Positions 43,637 to 53,229 of a stretch of DNA of 64,000 bases are shown piece after piece. Each line of letters begins with the position of its first letter. Within the stretch, counting starts at the first letter, position 1. The notes below the pieces were generated by a model. The model was not told the DNA's origin, did not search any database, and was given only the letters and a program-made list of their open reading frames with translations. The stretch is from an uncultured Flavobacterium sp. (GTDB lineage: Bacteria > Bacteroidota > Bacteroidia > Flavobacteriales > Flavobacteriaceae): the NCBI GenBank assembly GCA_947632215.1, contig CANROJ010000002.1, forward strand, positions 35,949 through 99,948, in the 5' to 3' direction. The position numbers and the translations under genes were made by a program.

Positions 43637-45637
43637 TTATAATGTATATTGTTGTAAGAAATTCAATTTTTTCTCTGGTGCTAAACACATATTATTAGTA
43701 CATAAGTATGCTAGGGTATGGTCTTTTGTAAATTCCTTTTGTAAGTAAGGAGTCTTGCAGTGTTCTATTTTAGGGAAGATCAAACAACTTGTGATTACAT
43801 TTTGTCTTAATTCTAGCGTTTTTTCCAGGGCTTTTTCACCAACTAGTACTAATTCGCTCTTGGATTGATAGTAAAGTTGTAGCAGTAACCAGTTGGAGTA
43901 GGCAGAAGGATAATCGATTTGTGAGAGTATAACTTCTAACATATTGGTAGCAACTTTGCTATAATGCGCATTGTGATACAGTACACCTAATTGAGTTAAG
44001 TTGTGTGCCATGGCTGAGTTACAGCTAACAATGACATTGTCTTCTGTTTCAATACTGTTTAATATATTTGAAAGGTTTTGTTGACTATAATAGAAAAAAC
44101 CACTTGAGGCATCCCAAAAGTGATCCAGCGTGTAGTCTGTTAGGTTTTTAGCCCATTGCAAATAATTGGGATTAGCTGTGTGTTGATACAGGTATATAGC
44201 ACTTTGAATAAAGAATGCATAATCATCCATAAAGGCTAATGCTCCCTTTTGTTGATTCGTTAAACTTCTATAAAGCCCTTTGTCTGGAGAGTACATGTTT
44301 TGAGTGATAAAGTCAAAACATGCTTTAGCTTGTTGTAAGTATGTATCCTCTTTAAGGGCTGTGTAAGCATCCAACAAGCCTACTATATATTGGGCGTTCC
44401 AACTAATTATAACTTTGTTGTCTAACAAGGGCTTGTGTCTTGTTTGTTTTTGTTTAGACAAACTTTCAAGCATACTTTTTTTCTTACTTTCTAATTCTTC
44501 TAGACTTATATCTAAATCATTAGCAATGAGTTCTAGAGGTTTATTTTGTATGAGAACATATTGAGAATCTTCCCAGTATCCATATGGATTTATGTTATAA
44601 ATCTTTTCAAATAAATCAAAATCTTCTTCTAAGATATTTTTTAGTTGTTCTTTATTCCAGTAGTAGTAGGCTCCTTCTTTTATAAGGCCTAACTCATTTT
44701 TACTATCGGCGTCTAAGGCACTATAGAAAGCACCTTCTTTATTCGAAAAAGAGCTATTTATAAATTGGATCGTTTTTATTAGGACTTCTTTATATAAAGT
44801 TTTTTTCGTACGCTTATATGCATCTGCATATACACTAAGTAATTGTGCGTTATCGTAGAGCATTTTTTCAAAATGCGGGATGTGCCATTTATGATCTACA
44901 CTATATCTACAAAAGCCACCTTCTATTGGATCAAAAATACCACCCCAAGCCATTTTGGTAAGACTTGTATCTATATAAGATAATAAGTCGGTGTCTTTTT
45001 GTTGAATTGCCTTTCTTTGTAAGTATAATAAGTTGTTAGGCATCATAAATTTCGGAGTAATACTATATCCTCCATATTCCAAATCAAAACTTTTACTCCA
45101 CTTCTCTAGTAAGAGTTCTATATTGAAACGCGTAGTAGGATTCTGCGTAGGACCCTGACTTAGAATAGCAATGTTACTTTGAAGCTTTTGTGCGAATTCT
45201 TTTACCTGATCAGGGTTAGTAGTATATAATGCCTGTAGTTGGATTAAGTAATCCATCCATTGTTCTTTTGGAAAATATGTGCCTCCCCAAATAGCTTCTC
45301 CACTAGGTAAACATACTGCGTTTAAAGGCCAACCAGCCTGCTTGGTCATAAGCTGAACTGCCTTTATATAGTAATTGTCTATTTGAGGTAATTCTTCTCT
45401 ATCTACCTTAATATTTATGAAATGTTTATTCATTAACTCAGCTACTTCTAAATCTTCGAAGCTCTCTTGTTCCATCACATGACACCAATGACAAGTAGAA
45501 TATCCAATACTGATAATCATTAACTTATCTTCTTGGGTTGCTTTGCTTAGCGTTTGCTTATTCCATGGTTTCCAATGTACAGGGTTGTTTGCATGTTGTA
45601 ATAAGTAGGGACTAGTTTGCAGATGTAATTCGTTCAT
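43637..45637 (-). CDS. Thioredoxin-domain protein, DUF255 (YyaL/SSP411-like)
   Basis: From the ATG at 45637 it has 666 residues and starts MNELHLQTSPYLLQHANNPVHW, the classic N-terminus of this family. The N-terminal DUF255 thioredoxin-like domain has STCHWCHVME with Cys49 and Cys52. The rest (about 170-666) resembles an alpha/alpha six-barrel, as in N-acylglucosamine epimerases and cellulase folds. Conserved pieces include GGIFDPIEGGFCRYSVD and HFEKMLYDNAQLL. The biological function is not known. An extra upstream 24 codons are open but are not conserved sequence. It is upstream of mscS on the minus strand. Confidence 0.93.
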   Translation of the reverse strand: MNELHLQTSPYLLQHANNPVHWKPWNKQTLSKATQEDKLMIISIGYSTCHWCHVMEQESFEDLEVAELMNKHFINIKVDREELPQIDNYYIKAVQLMTKQAGWPLNAVCLPSGEAIWGGTYFPKEQWMDYLIQLQALYTTNPDQVKEFAQKLQSNIAILSQGPTQNPTTRFNIELLLEKWSKSFDLEYGGYSITPKFMMPNNLLYLQRKAIQQKDTDLLSYIDTSLTKMAWGGIFDPIEGGFCRYSVDHKWHIPHFEKMLYDNAQLLSVYADAYKRTKKTLYKEVLIKTIQFINSSFSNKEGAFYSALDADSKNELGLIKEGAYYYWNKEQLKNILEEDFDLFEKIYNINPYGYWEDSQYVLIQNKPLELIANDLDISLEELESKKKSMLESLSKQKQTRHKPLLDNKVIISWNAQYIVGLLDAYTALKEDTYLQQAKACFDFITQNMYSPDKGLYRSLTNQQKGALAFMDDYAFFIQSAIYLYQHTANPNYLQWAKNLTDYTLDHFWDASSGFFYYSQQNLSNILNSIETEDNVIVSCNSAMAHNLTQLGVLYHNAHYSKVATNMLEVILSQIDYPSAYSNWLLLQLYYQSKSELVLVGEKALEKTLELRQNVITSCLIFPKIEHCKTPYLQKEFTKDHTLAYLCTNNMCLAPEKKLNFLQQYTL

Positions 45638-45779
45638 GTATTGTTTGGGAATTAAGAAGTGTAAAGGTACATAGGATTTATGATTTACAATAATTGTAAA
45701 GCATAACACTATCTTAACATTGAAAAGTATGAATTATTCGACCTTTGCAGCTCACTGAAATTAATTAATAAACTTAGAA

Positions 45780-48062
45780 ATGGAACAAATTTTTATCGTT
45801 ATGTTAATTGCCCTTGGAGTTCTTGCTATTATTGATATAATGGTGGGGGTAAGTAATGACGCAGTAAATTTTTTAAACTCTGCTATTGGCTCTAAAGCCC
45901 TACCATTGAAAGCAATTATGATAATTGCATCTTTAGGTATTTTGGTAGGATCACTTTTTTCCGAAGGTATGATGGAAATTGCCCGAAGTGGTATTTTCGT
46001 GCCTAGTATGTTTACCTTCGAGGAGGTAATGGTCATCTTTTTAGCTGTAATGATAACAGATATTCTTTTATTAGATGTCTTCAACTCTTTAGGCTTACCT
46101 ACATCAACGACTGTTTCTATTGTTTTTGAGCTATTAGGAGCCGCTGTTTGTATGGGAATCGTTAAGATTGTTAGCACTGGTCAAAGTTTGAGTATTCTAC
46201 CAAGCTTCATCAATACCGATAAAGCCACGGAAATTGTATCTGGTATTTTATTGTCAGTCTTATTTGCTTTTACTCTAGGAGCTTTTGTTCAATATATCTC
46301 ACGTTTAGCTTTTACTTTTAATATCGATAAGAAACTACAAAGTGTAGGGGGTATTTTTGGTGGAGTAGCAATCTCTGCAATTAGTTTCTTTATTTTAATA
46401 AAGGGACTAAAGGGGGCCAGCTTTATAAGTGATAATGCAAGTACTTGGATTGATCAAAACCAATTACTTTTAGTAGGAATTAGTTTTGTGTTTTGGACTA
46501 TTTTATCTCAGCTGTTAGTTAGTTTTTTTAAGATTAATATTTTACGAGTTATTATTGTTGTTGGTACATTTGCCTTAGCTCTTGCCTTTGCAGGTAATGA
46601 TCTTGTTAACTTTATAGGTGTACCTATTGCTGCTTTTCAAAGTTTTGAGTTCTTTACTGCTTCAGGAATGGCACCCGATAAATTTATGATGGGGCAATTA
46701 GCCGATAATAGCGTGGTAGCGCCATTTTATTTTCTTGCAATCGCTGGTGCTATTATGGTTTATACGTTGTGGACTTCCAAAAAAGCGCATAATGTGGTGG
46801 AGACAGAAATGAATTTATCTCGTCAAGAGACTGGTGGTACAGATGAACTTTTTGCTCCTAATGTATTTTCTAAGGCTGTAGTTCGTTCTATGGTTGTTTT
46901 AGGAATGGGAATGAATTATGTTTTACCCAAAGGTTTACAGATTAGATTAGATAAGCGTTTTGAAAAACCAGAGCAATCTAAAGTAAAATTAGCCAAAGAA
47001 GATCAACCTGCTTTCGATATGGTTAGAGCAAGTGTGAATTTGATGGTTGCTAGTATATTAATTAGTATTGGTACATCACTGCAGTTACCTTTATCAACTA
47101 CTTATGTTACCTTTATGGTGGCTATGGGAAGTTCTTTTGCCGATAGAGCTTGGGATAGAGATTCTGCGGTGTATCGTGTTGCTGGTGTTATAAATGTAAT
47201 CGGAGGATGGTTTGTAACTGCAATTGTTGCTTTTACAACAGCTTTTATTGTATCATATATCCTTCGAGTAGGTGAGATCTATGCTTTAGTAGTGATGCTA
47301 ATCTTAGTTGCTTTATTGTTATATAGAAGTCACAAAGCTTTTCAAAAGAAAGAGAAAGAGAAAAAAGAAAGCGAACTTTCATTAAATAGAGTCGACATAA
47401 ATAGTATTCAAGGGGTCATGTCAGAGAGCTCTTCTCAAATTGCTAAGACTATTGCTAAGGTACAAGAACAATATACTTCAGTTATTGACGCTATTGCTTT
47501 GCAGGATTTAAAGAAATTACAACGTAGTAGAAAGAAATTAAAGAAGATTGAGAAAGAGTTAGATAGTTTAAGAGGTAATGTATACTTCTTTATTAAAAAC
47601 TTAGATGATACTTCTGTTGAGGCTAGTAAATTTTACATCCTTACTTTAGGGTTTTTACAAGACATGATTAAGGCTACTAATTTTATTGCTTTAAGTAGTT
47701 TTAATCACGTGGATAATAATCACAAAAAACTTAAGTTCAATCAAATTAGAGATCTTAAGTTAGTGGATCAGAAACTACAAGATTTATTTAATAATATTAC
47801 TGAATTATTTTCTCAAGACAAGTTTAATGAAATCCAGACTATCTTAGAAAATAAAGAAAGTTTAACCAATACGGTAGACAAGTTAATTCAAAAGCAAATT
47901 GTTCGTATTCGTACTACAGAAACTAGTGCAAAGAATAGTAAGCTATACTTCTCTATTTTATTTGAGTCGGATGATTTAATCAAGAGCACTATTGGCTTAT
48001 TAGAGTTATTTAGAGATTTTGATATAGAGACTAAAAATAAGACATTCAAAAGAATGAGTTAA
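45780..48062 (+). CDS. PiT-family inorganic phosphate transporter with PhoU-like tail
   Basis: PiT proteins take up phosphate coupled to protons or sodium. The 760-residue protein has two PHO4 repeats within about 12 helices: the first motif with GVSNDAVNFLNSAIGSKA (about 22-40) and the second with FAGNDLVNFIGVPIAAFQ (about 276-293). A long cytoplasmic region around 345-405 separates some helices, then SLQLPLSTTYVTF. The last 240 residues are helical, charged and soluble, resembling a PhoU/DUF47 domain that is usually encoded as a separate partner gene. A near-match -7 box (GACCTTTG, 45740-45747) is upstream. Confidence 0.93.
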   Translation: MEQIFIVMLIALGVLAIIDIMVGVSNDAVNFLNSAIGSKALPLKAIMIIASLGILVGSLFSEGMMEIARSGIFVPSMFTFEEVMVIFLAVMITDILLLDVFNSLGLPTSTTVSIVFELLGAAVCMGIVKIVSTGQSLSILPSFINTDKATEIVSGILLSVLFAFTLGAFVQYISRLAFTFNIDKKLQSVGGIFGGVAISAISFFILIKGLKGASFISDNASTWIDQNQLLLVGISFVFWTILSQLLVSFFKINILRVIIVVGTFALALAFAGNDLVNFIGVPIAAFQSFEFFTASGMAPDKFMMGQLADNSVVAPFYFLAIAGAIMVYTLWTSKKAHNVVETEMNLSRQETGGTDELFAPNVFSKAVVRSMVVLGMGMNYVLPKGLQIRLDKRFEKPEQSKVKLAKEDQPAFDMVRASVNLMVASILISIGTSLQLPLSTTYVTFMVAMGSSFADRAWDRDSAVYRVAGVINVIGGWFVTAIVAFTTAFIVSYILRVGEIYALVVMLILVALLLYRSHKAFQKKEKEKKESELSLNRVDINSIQGVMSESSSQIAKTIAKVQEQYTSVIDAIALQDLKKLQRSRKKLKKIEKELDSLRGNVYFFIKNLDDTSVEASKFYILTLGFLQDMIKATNFIALSSFNHVDNNHKKLKFNQIRDLKLVDQKLQDLFNNITELFSQDKFNEIQTILENKESLTNTVDKLIQKQIVRIRTTETSAKNSKLYFSILFESDDLIKSTIGLLELFRDFDIETKNKTFKRMS

Positions 48063-48077
48063 ACTAAGAGTATAAAG

Positions 48078-48136
48078 ACTCATAAAAACACTAAAGGCTT
48101 ATTGCAATGCAATAAGCCTTTAGTGTTTTTATGAGT
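48078..48136. terminator. Very long terminator hairpin after the phosphate transporter
   Basis: A perfect 29-bp inverted repeat (48078-48106 with 48108-48136) around a single central base. It begins 16 bases after the transporter stop. Its inner core AAAGGCTTATTGC is shared with the hairpin at 48453-48495. Confidence 0.88.
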
Positions 48137-48452
48137 AATAGAAGTATAACCTGGCCTAGGTTGTTTTTACTAAACTAGCGTTTTTTGAAGAAGTCTGGGA
48201 ATTATAGAATTTTGGATCAAGGATTTTAGATTTAATTTTAAAAGTTAACTCGCTATATATACCTGTTAGTAACAAGGAATTTGTCTTAGAGATAATAAGT
48301 ATTGTGGGAAATATTTTTTATAATTCTAAAAGGCTTTACAGAACAATTCCAGCTATTTTCAATAGTGACTTAAGATAAATATTACAGTTTTATATGCGTG
48401 TTTTTGTTGCTTAACTTCTAATGGTAGTAAATAAAAGGCAAAAGGCTAATTT
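48137..48452. other. 316-bp gap between two related hairpins
   Basis: No coding sequence, tRNA or exact TAnnTTTG box was found here. The gap is bounded by two long hairpins with a shared 13-base core. Confidence 0.45.
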
Positions 48453-48495
48453 AACCAACAAAGGCTTATTGCATCGCAATAAGCCTTTGTTGGTT
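48453..48495. terminator. Terminator hairpin at the 3' end of the Nfu gene
   Basis: A perfect 20-bp inverted repeat (48453-48472 with 48476-48495) with a 3-base loop, 53 bases beyond the stop of the minus-strand Nfu gene. Its core AAAGGCTTATTGC matches that of the hairpin at 48078-48136. Confidence 0.86.
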
Positions 48496-48547
48496 CTTTG
48501 AATAATTTAAATAAAACCCCAATAAAGAAGCTTTTTCTAAACCTACT

Positions 48548-49447
48548 CTATGCGTTAGAAGCTTCTACAACAATAGCGTTGTCATTAAGCATTTGACGTA
48601 ACATACTTTCGATACCATTTTTCAAAGTAAAGGTTGAAGAAGGACATCCGCTACAAGCTCCTTGAAGAATTACTTGTACAGTATTGTTTGTTGGTTCGTA
48701 TTTTTTGAAAGCAATATTTCCACCATCTGCCTGAACTGCTGGCTTAACATACTCTTCAAGGATATTTATTATTTTTTGAGATGTTTCATCTAAAGAATCA
48801 AAATGTGTATCGGCTTGCTCTTCGATTTGTTTGGTATCTGTAATTAAAGACTCATCAACAGCTAAATTACCTTGTTCTAAGAATTCTTTGATGAAAGCTC
48901 TTGTTGATTGAATATATTCATTCCAGTCAAAGGCATCATATTTGGATATAGAAACATAATTCTCATCAATAAAAATTTCCTTAACAAAAGGACTTTTGAA
49001 TAACTCTTGTGCTAATGGAGAAGATTTAGCTTGATCGATGTCTTTTAGTTCTACTGCTTTTTTAGTCAATAGTTTATTTGCTACGAATTTAATCACAGCC
49101 GGGTTAGGTGTGGATTCAGCGTATATCGTTATAGGTTGCTTTTTGTTCTGTGTTTTAGTCTCCAATAGTATTTGATTACCTTTATCTAAGAAGGTTTCTA
49201 TCTGTTGAGCAAGAGATTCTTTTACGTCATCCCACTCTACAATTGAAAATTTTTCAATTCCAATGAAATTATTTGAGATATAAACCGTTTTAACAAAAGG
49301 AAGATAGAAAAGTTCACGTGCTAAAGGAGAATTAGAAGTCTCATCGATGTTCTTGAACTCGTAATTTTCACCTTTTACTATAAAATCAGGAAGAACGAAT
49401 TTTATAATTGAAGGATTTGACGTATTTTGAATTTGTATTTTAGACAT
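48548..49447 (-). CDS. Nfu-type iron-sulfur scaffold with tandem N-terminal domains
   Basis: Nfu proteins carry a [4Fe-4S] cluster to target enzymes. From the ATG at 49447 it has 299 residues. Two Nfu_N-type domains are in tandem: the first with NTSNPSIIKFV and SPLARELFYLPFVKTVYI (about 8-60), the second with STPNPAVIKFV and SPLAQELFKSPFVKEIFI (about 112-165). The C-terminal NifU domain (about 225-299) has VQADGGNIAF and CSGC, the cluster-binding motif. The domain duplication is clear from the repeated sequence. An extra 10 upstream codons are open but are not family sequence. Confidence 0.93.
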   Translation of the reverse strand: MSKIQIQNTSNPSIIKFVLPDFIVKGENYEFKNIDETSNSPLARELFYLPFVKTVYISNNFIGIEKFSIVEWDDVKESLAQQIETFLDKGNQILLETKTQNKKQPITIYAESTPNPAVIKFVANKLLTKKAVELKDIDQAKSSPLAQELFKSPFVKEIFIDENYVSISKYDAFDWNEYIQSTRAFIKEFLEQGNLAVDESLITDTKQIEEQADTHFDSLDETSQKIINILEEYVKPAVQADGGNIAFKKYEPTNNTVQVILQGACSGCPSSTFTLKNGIESMLRQMLNDNAIVVEASNA

Positions 49448-49465
49448 ATTAGTTTTTAGTTTTTT

Positions 49466-49473
49466 CAAAATTA
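49466..49473 (-). promoter_or_regulatory. Nfu gene promoter, -7 element
   Basis: On the minus strand this reads TAATTTTG, an exact TAnnTTTG match, 19 bases before the ATG at 49447. Confidence 0.5.
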
Positions 49474-49563
49474 ACAAAGAAAAAGTGGAACAATCAAATA
49501 TATGATTTTTTTAAACAATTAATTAACATATAGTAAGCATTAACAATTTAAAGTAACCATACG

Positions 49564-52161
49564 ATGAGCAAGACAATAGGGCTTTTTTTATCCATTTGGA
49601 TGTGCCTGTTTTTTACAACAAAAACCATTGCAAATTCTGCTGAGGTTCGGGTAACGAAAAATAGTTTTTTCAAGACAGAACTCCGTGAAGATTTTTTTCA
49701 AGAACAAATCCCAGAGGTGACCTATGGAAAGCCTTATAATCTTGTGCAGTGCGGTGGACCGGCTTCTCAAGATCCTGCTACTTTTTATTTAGTAGACGCA
49801 GTTAGAGGAGTTGGTCTTAATGCCAATGGAAAAGATAGTGATGGAGTGGATATTGTCCCATTTGGTTTTTTGTACGAGTTTTATTCAAGTCATAGTGATG
49901 CTGAAATTCAAAGAGATAAAATACCATCGGATAAATTGTGGATAAGCTTACCTCAGGGTAGTGCATCGGTGAGTTATTATGTAAGAGTATATTCTGTTGC
50001 TGATCCTAGGGAGTTTAAAGTACAAGGGTTTGATTTAGAGGTGAAAAAGGACGATTGTACTATTAGCGACATGATTGTGTCTGTGGCGGATTTATATAAA
50101 ACAGTCAGTGCTTCTGGCCAAAGTGCTGTTTTTAATCTAGCACCAAACGCTAACCAAGCGTTTTTAGGGAATGTTGCTTTATTTGATGTAACGTTGTTTA
50201 AAGTTGTAAATGGAGCCGCTAGTGAGCAGATTTCGGATCAAAATGGACAATGGCTTGCTTATAGTGCTACTAATAATACTAAGATAGAGATACAGGTTAA
50301 AGATCGTAATGATGCTTCTAAAAAAGTGGGAGTAAAACAATTCACTTTGTATACAGAGTATTTAGATATTTTAGATAAAGTAGAGTTGATTGCACAACAA
50401 AGCAATAGTAGTGTAGAGCTAGATAAAAGAGAAGGAGTGTTTGATTTAAATGATATACGAGCAATCGTGAGTGATTCTTTAACAGCACCTTTCTTAGAAT
50501 TTAGTTTTTATTCTGACAAGGCTCAAACTAAAAAGATTGACTCTATAGAGGATTATACTGCATTAGATGGAAGTGTGGTTTACGCAAAGGTAAATAATTT
50601 ATTATTTCAAGCCCAGCCTATTAACTATAAAACAGTAGAGGTTAAACTTTCCATAGAGGCTAAACCAGTGATTGGAGCTTTCGATAATTTAATGGAATGT
50701 AGCGATCGTTTAACTCAGTGGCGTTTTGATTTATTAACTTTAAACAAGGCAATTTTGGCAGATTATCCTGCAGCGTCTGCTGATGGGACTACAGGTTATC
50801 AAGTAGGGTATTTCGCCACCGAGCAAGATGCAATAGACAATACCAATGAAATATCTAATAGTTTGGATGTTGGTCTAAATGAAATAAAGATAGTTTGGCT
50901 GCGTTTGACAGATTTAGAGACCGGTAATTTTAATCACACTAGTTTTACAGCATCTTTAGGGTATAGTGAAATATTAACTTATAGTCATTCTTTAAATTAT
51001 TGTTTTGTAGATATATCCGATTCAACTGTTAATCTAAATGCTGGATCCAACGCAATAAAGGGGGTTAATGTAGAAGATAGACCAGATAGTGAATTTTATC
51101 CCAGTAATGACCTATTACAAGTGTTTTTCTATGAAAACCAAAGTGACGCAGAGAATTCAGTAAATGCTTTAACTACAGAGCAAGCTTTAAATTATCCTTT
51201 AGCTTTAGGACAAACTAAAACCATTTATACAAGAGTCTCGATGCTTGAAGGATTCGCTTGTAAGGCTCAGGATTATAAAACCTTTACCATTAGTAGTAAT
51301 CTTGGTGTCACAGGAGGATTTGGACCTGTACAAAATACTTTGCAATTATGTGGCAATGAGCAAGACCCAAGTACAATTAATACCCAGATTTGGTTTGAAC
51401 CCACTCCAGGAAGTAGTCAAAGTTATAAAGTGACATTATTTAAGATGACCTCTGATGGGTTAGGTATTTCACAAGGCTATAAAGTGGGTAGTAGTATAGA
51501 GGAATTAACTTTCGATGTTACCCAAGATGGTGATTATTATTTGTTTGTAGTATATGAAAATAATCCATATCCAGGAGTTTCTGCTTGTGATCTGCGATCA
51601 AGTATTTGGAAAATTAAACCTTCCTTTACGGCTATTGTCTTAAACGCAGATGCTACTAATATGATCAATTCTTTTGACGTAGATCAAAATGGACAAGCTT
51701 TTGTAGAAATAGGGGTTTCTACGGAGCAATCCGATGATTTTGAATATGCAATAGATAATGGTGCTTTTCAACCTTATAATCGTTTTGATAATATTCCAAT
51801 TGGAGATCACGTAGCTTGGGTGAGAAGTAAATATAGTAATTGTGCAGTAATGACTGTGTTTTCAGTATTTGGGTATCCTAAGTTTTTTACACCAAATGGC
51901 GATGGATATAATGATACTTGGAATATCCCTGGACTCAGTGGACATCCAGAGGCTAAAATTAATATCTTTGATCGCAATGGCAAATTATTAAAACAAATGA
52001 GTCCCAATAATATGCAAGGTTGGGATGGTCTTTATAATGGTCGAGAATTACCTTCTAGCGATTATTGGTTTAGCGTTGAGTTTACTAATGATTTGCCCGG
52101 TAATGATGAGTTAAATGGACGTTCAGTAAAGTATACAGGACACTTTTCTTTAAAAAGATAA
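49564..52161 (+). CDS. Probable type IX-secreted surface protein with type B sorting domain
   Basis: An 865-residue secreted protein with a signal peptide (about 1-23, TKTIA). The C-terminal 85 residues form a gliding-motility-associated type B sorting domain: FFTPNGDGYNDTWNIPG, INIFDRNGKLLKQM and GWDGLYNGRELPSSDYWF. This domain directs export through the type IX system (SprA is in this window) and attachment to the surface. The large middle has repeated units with E-L-x-Y, cysteine-containing and beta-rich sequence but no family I can name. It sits 7 bp upstream of a PorP/SprF gene, a common pairing in which the barrel anchors or aids export of the partner. Confidence 0.9.
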   Translation: MSKTIGLFLSIWMCLFFTTKTIANSAEVRVTKNSFFKTELREDFFQEQIPEVTYGKPYNLVQCGGPASQDPATFYLVDAVRGVGLNANGKDSDGVDIVPFGFLYEFYSSHSDAEIQRDKIPSDKLWISLPQGSASVSYYVRVYSVADPREFKVQGFDLEVKKDDCTISDMIVSVADLYKTVSASGQSAVFNLAPNANQAFLGNVALFDVTLFKVVNGAASEQISDQNGQWLAYSATNNTKIEIQVKDRNDASKKVGVKQFTLYTEYLDILDKVELIAQQSNSSVELDKREGVFDLNDIRAIVSDSLTAPFLEFSFYSDKAQTKKIDSIEDYTALDGSVVYAKVNNLLFQAQPINYKTVEVKLSIEAKPVIGAFDNLMECSDRLTQWRFDLLTLNKAILADYPAASADGTTGYQVGYFATEQDAIDNTNEISNSLDVGLNEIKIVWLRLTDLETGNFNHTSFTASLGYSEILTYSHSLNYCFVDISDSTVNLNAGSNAIKGVNVEDRPDSEFYPSNDLLQVFFYENQSDAENSVNALTTEQALNYPLALGQTKTIYTRVSMLEGFACKAQDYKTFTISSNLGVTGGFGPVQNTLQLCGNEQDPSTINTQIWFEPTPGSSQSYKVTLFKMTSDGLGISQGYKVGSSIEELTFDVTQDGDYYLFVVYENNPYPGVSACDLRSSIWKIKPSFTAIVLNADATNMINSFDVDQNGQAFVEIGVSTEQSDDFEYAIDNGAFQPYNRFDNIPIGDHVAWVRSKYSNCAVMTVFSVFGYPKFFTPNGDGYNDTWNIPGLSGHPEAKINIFDRNGKLLKQMSPNNMQGWDGLYNGRELPSSDYWFSVEFTNDLPGNDELNGRSVKYTGHFSLKR

Positions 52162-52168
52162 TTAAGTT

Positions 52169-53179
52169 ATGAAAAGAATATTAAAAAAAGCAAGCCTATT
52201 TTTAGCCTTAACTTTTGGTTCAGTAGGGTTTGCTCAAGATGGATTTGCAGTATACACCGAATATTTATCGGATAACTATTATCTTTTGCATCCTGCTTTA
52301 GCTGGTATAAAAAACAGCGCTCAATTTCGTCTTTCCAATAGGCAACAATGGAGTGGAGTCAAAGATGCTCCAAGTTTATTTACTTTTGCTGGTAGTACAA
52401 GGATTGCTGAGAGATCTGGTATAGGAGTAATTGCATATGGTGATAAGAATGGTTACCACAAACAATCGGGTTTTAAGGCAACTTATTCCCATTTTATTAC
52501 TTTTAGTGAATCTCGTTATGATTTGAATTTATTATCCTTTGGTATTAGTGCTGGTTTTGATCGTACTTCATTAGATGAGACAGAATTTGGTGGGATTTAT
52601 GATCCAAATATTAACGGTACCATGGTTACAAAAAGTACTAATTTCTTAGTGGATGTTGGAGCAGCTTACAATTATGAAGATTTTTTTGCCATGCTTACTA
52701 TTCAAAATTTAGTTAATTCTAAGAATAAGCTTTATAGTGATGCGCAAGAAAATAATTTTAGAAAGTATCTACTTGGACTTGGATATGGCTTTGGTAACAC
52801 TAAGTATGGTACAGGTTGGATTTACGAGCCCTCAACTTTAGTTCAGTATACCGAGGAGTTAGAACAATGGACAGTAGATGTTAATATGAAGGTATATCGA
52901 CAAATGGAGTTTGGAAGAATTTACGCAGGTCTATCTTATCGTAATTACGCCGATGGCGCCCAATATATCACCCAAGGTAAAGTACAAACCCAACGCATGC
53001 AGTATATCGCTCCTTTAATCGGTGGGAATTTCAAAAACTTTTCTTTTTCTTATTCTTATGTAGAAAGTTTAGGAGATATAAAAATTTCTAATTCAGGAAC
53101 ACATATTTTTAGTTTAGGGATTAATTTGTTCGAGAAAAGAAGTTCATTAGATTGTAATTGTCCACATGTACAGGACTAA
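52169..53179 (+). CDS. PorP/SprF-family outer-membrane protein
   Basis: PorP/SprF proteins are outer-membrane barrels that assist secretion or anchoring of type IX cargo; the founding members act with PorK/N and SprB. The 336-residue protein has a signal peptide (about 1-22, VGFAQ), then the family start (YLSDNYYLLHPALAGIKNSAQFRLSNRQQW), followed by repeated beta strands and ending IFSLGINLF. A short tail with CNC follows the last strand. The gene lies 7 bp after the type B-sorted protein, so the two probably form a cargo/anchor pair. Confidence 0.94.
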   Translation: MKRILKKASLFLALTFGSVGFAQDGFAVYTEYLSDNYYLLHPALAGIKNSAQFRLSNRQQWSGVKDAPSLFTFAGSTRIAERSGIGVIAYGDKNGYHKQSGFKATYSHFITFSESRYDLNLLSFGISAGFDRTSLDETEFGGIYDPNINGTMVTKSTNFLVDVGAAYNYEDFFAMLTIQNLVNSKNKLYSDAQENNFRKYLLGLGYGFGNTKYGTGWIYEPSTLVQYTEELEQWTVDVNMKVYRQMEFGRIYAGLSYRNYADGAQYITQGKVQTQRMQYIAPLIGGNFKNFSFSYSYVESLGDIKISNSGTHIFSLGINLFEKRSSLDCNCPHVQD

Positions 53180-53229
53180 AAAATAAAAATATGTCCGATA
53201 TTTATGGCCATTATTAATTTAAACCAAGT

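Noticed and set aside
43202..43642. 146-codon plus-strand frame opposite the MscS gene
   Set aside because: The minus-strand frame encodes a full MscS channel; the plus frame is a compositional shadow with no homology.
45761..46177. 138-codon minus-strand frame over the start of the phosphate transporter gene
   Set aside because: It mirrors the hydrophobic transporter codons and has low-complexity Ile/Thr-rich sequence with no motif.
48137..48452. An insertion sequence or small RNA bounded by the two related hairpins
   Set aside because: No transposase, no target duplication and no exact promoter box were found in the gap, so there is no support beyond the shared hairpin core.
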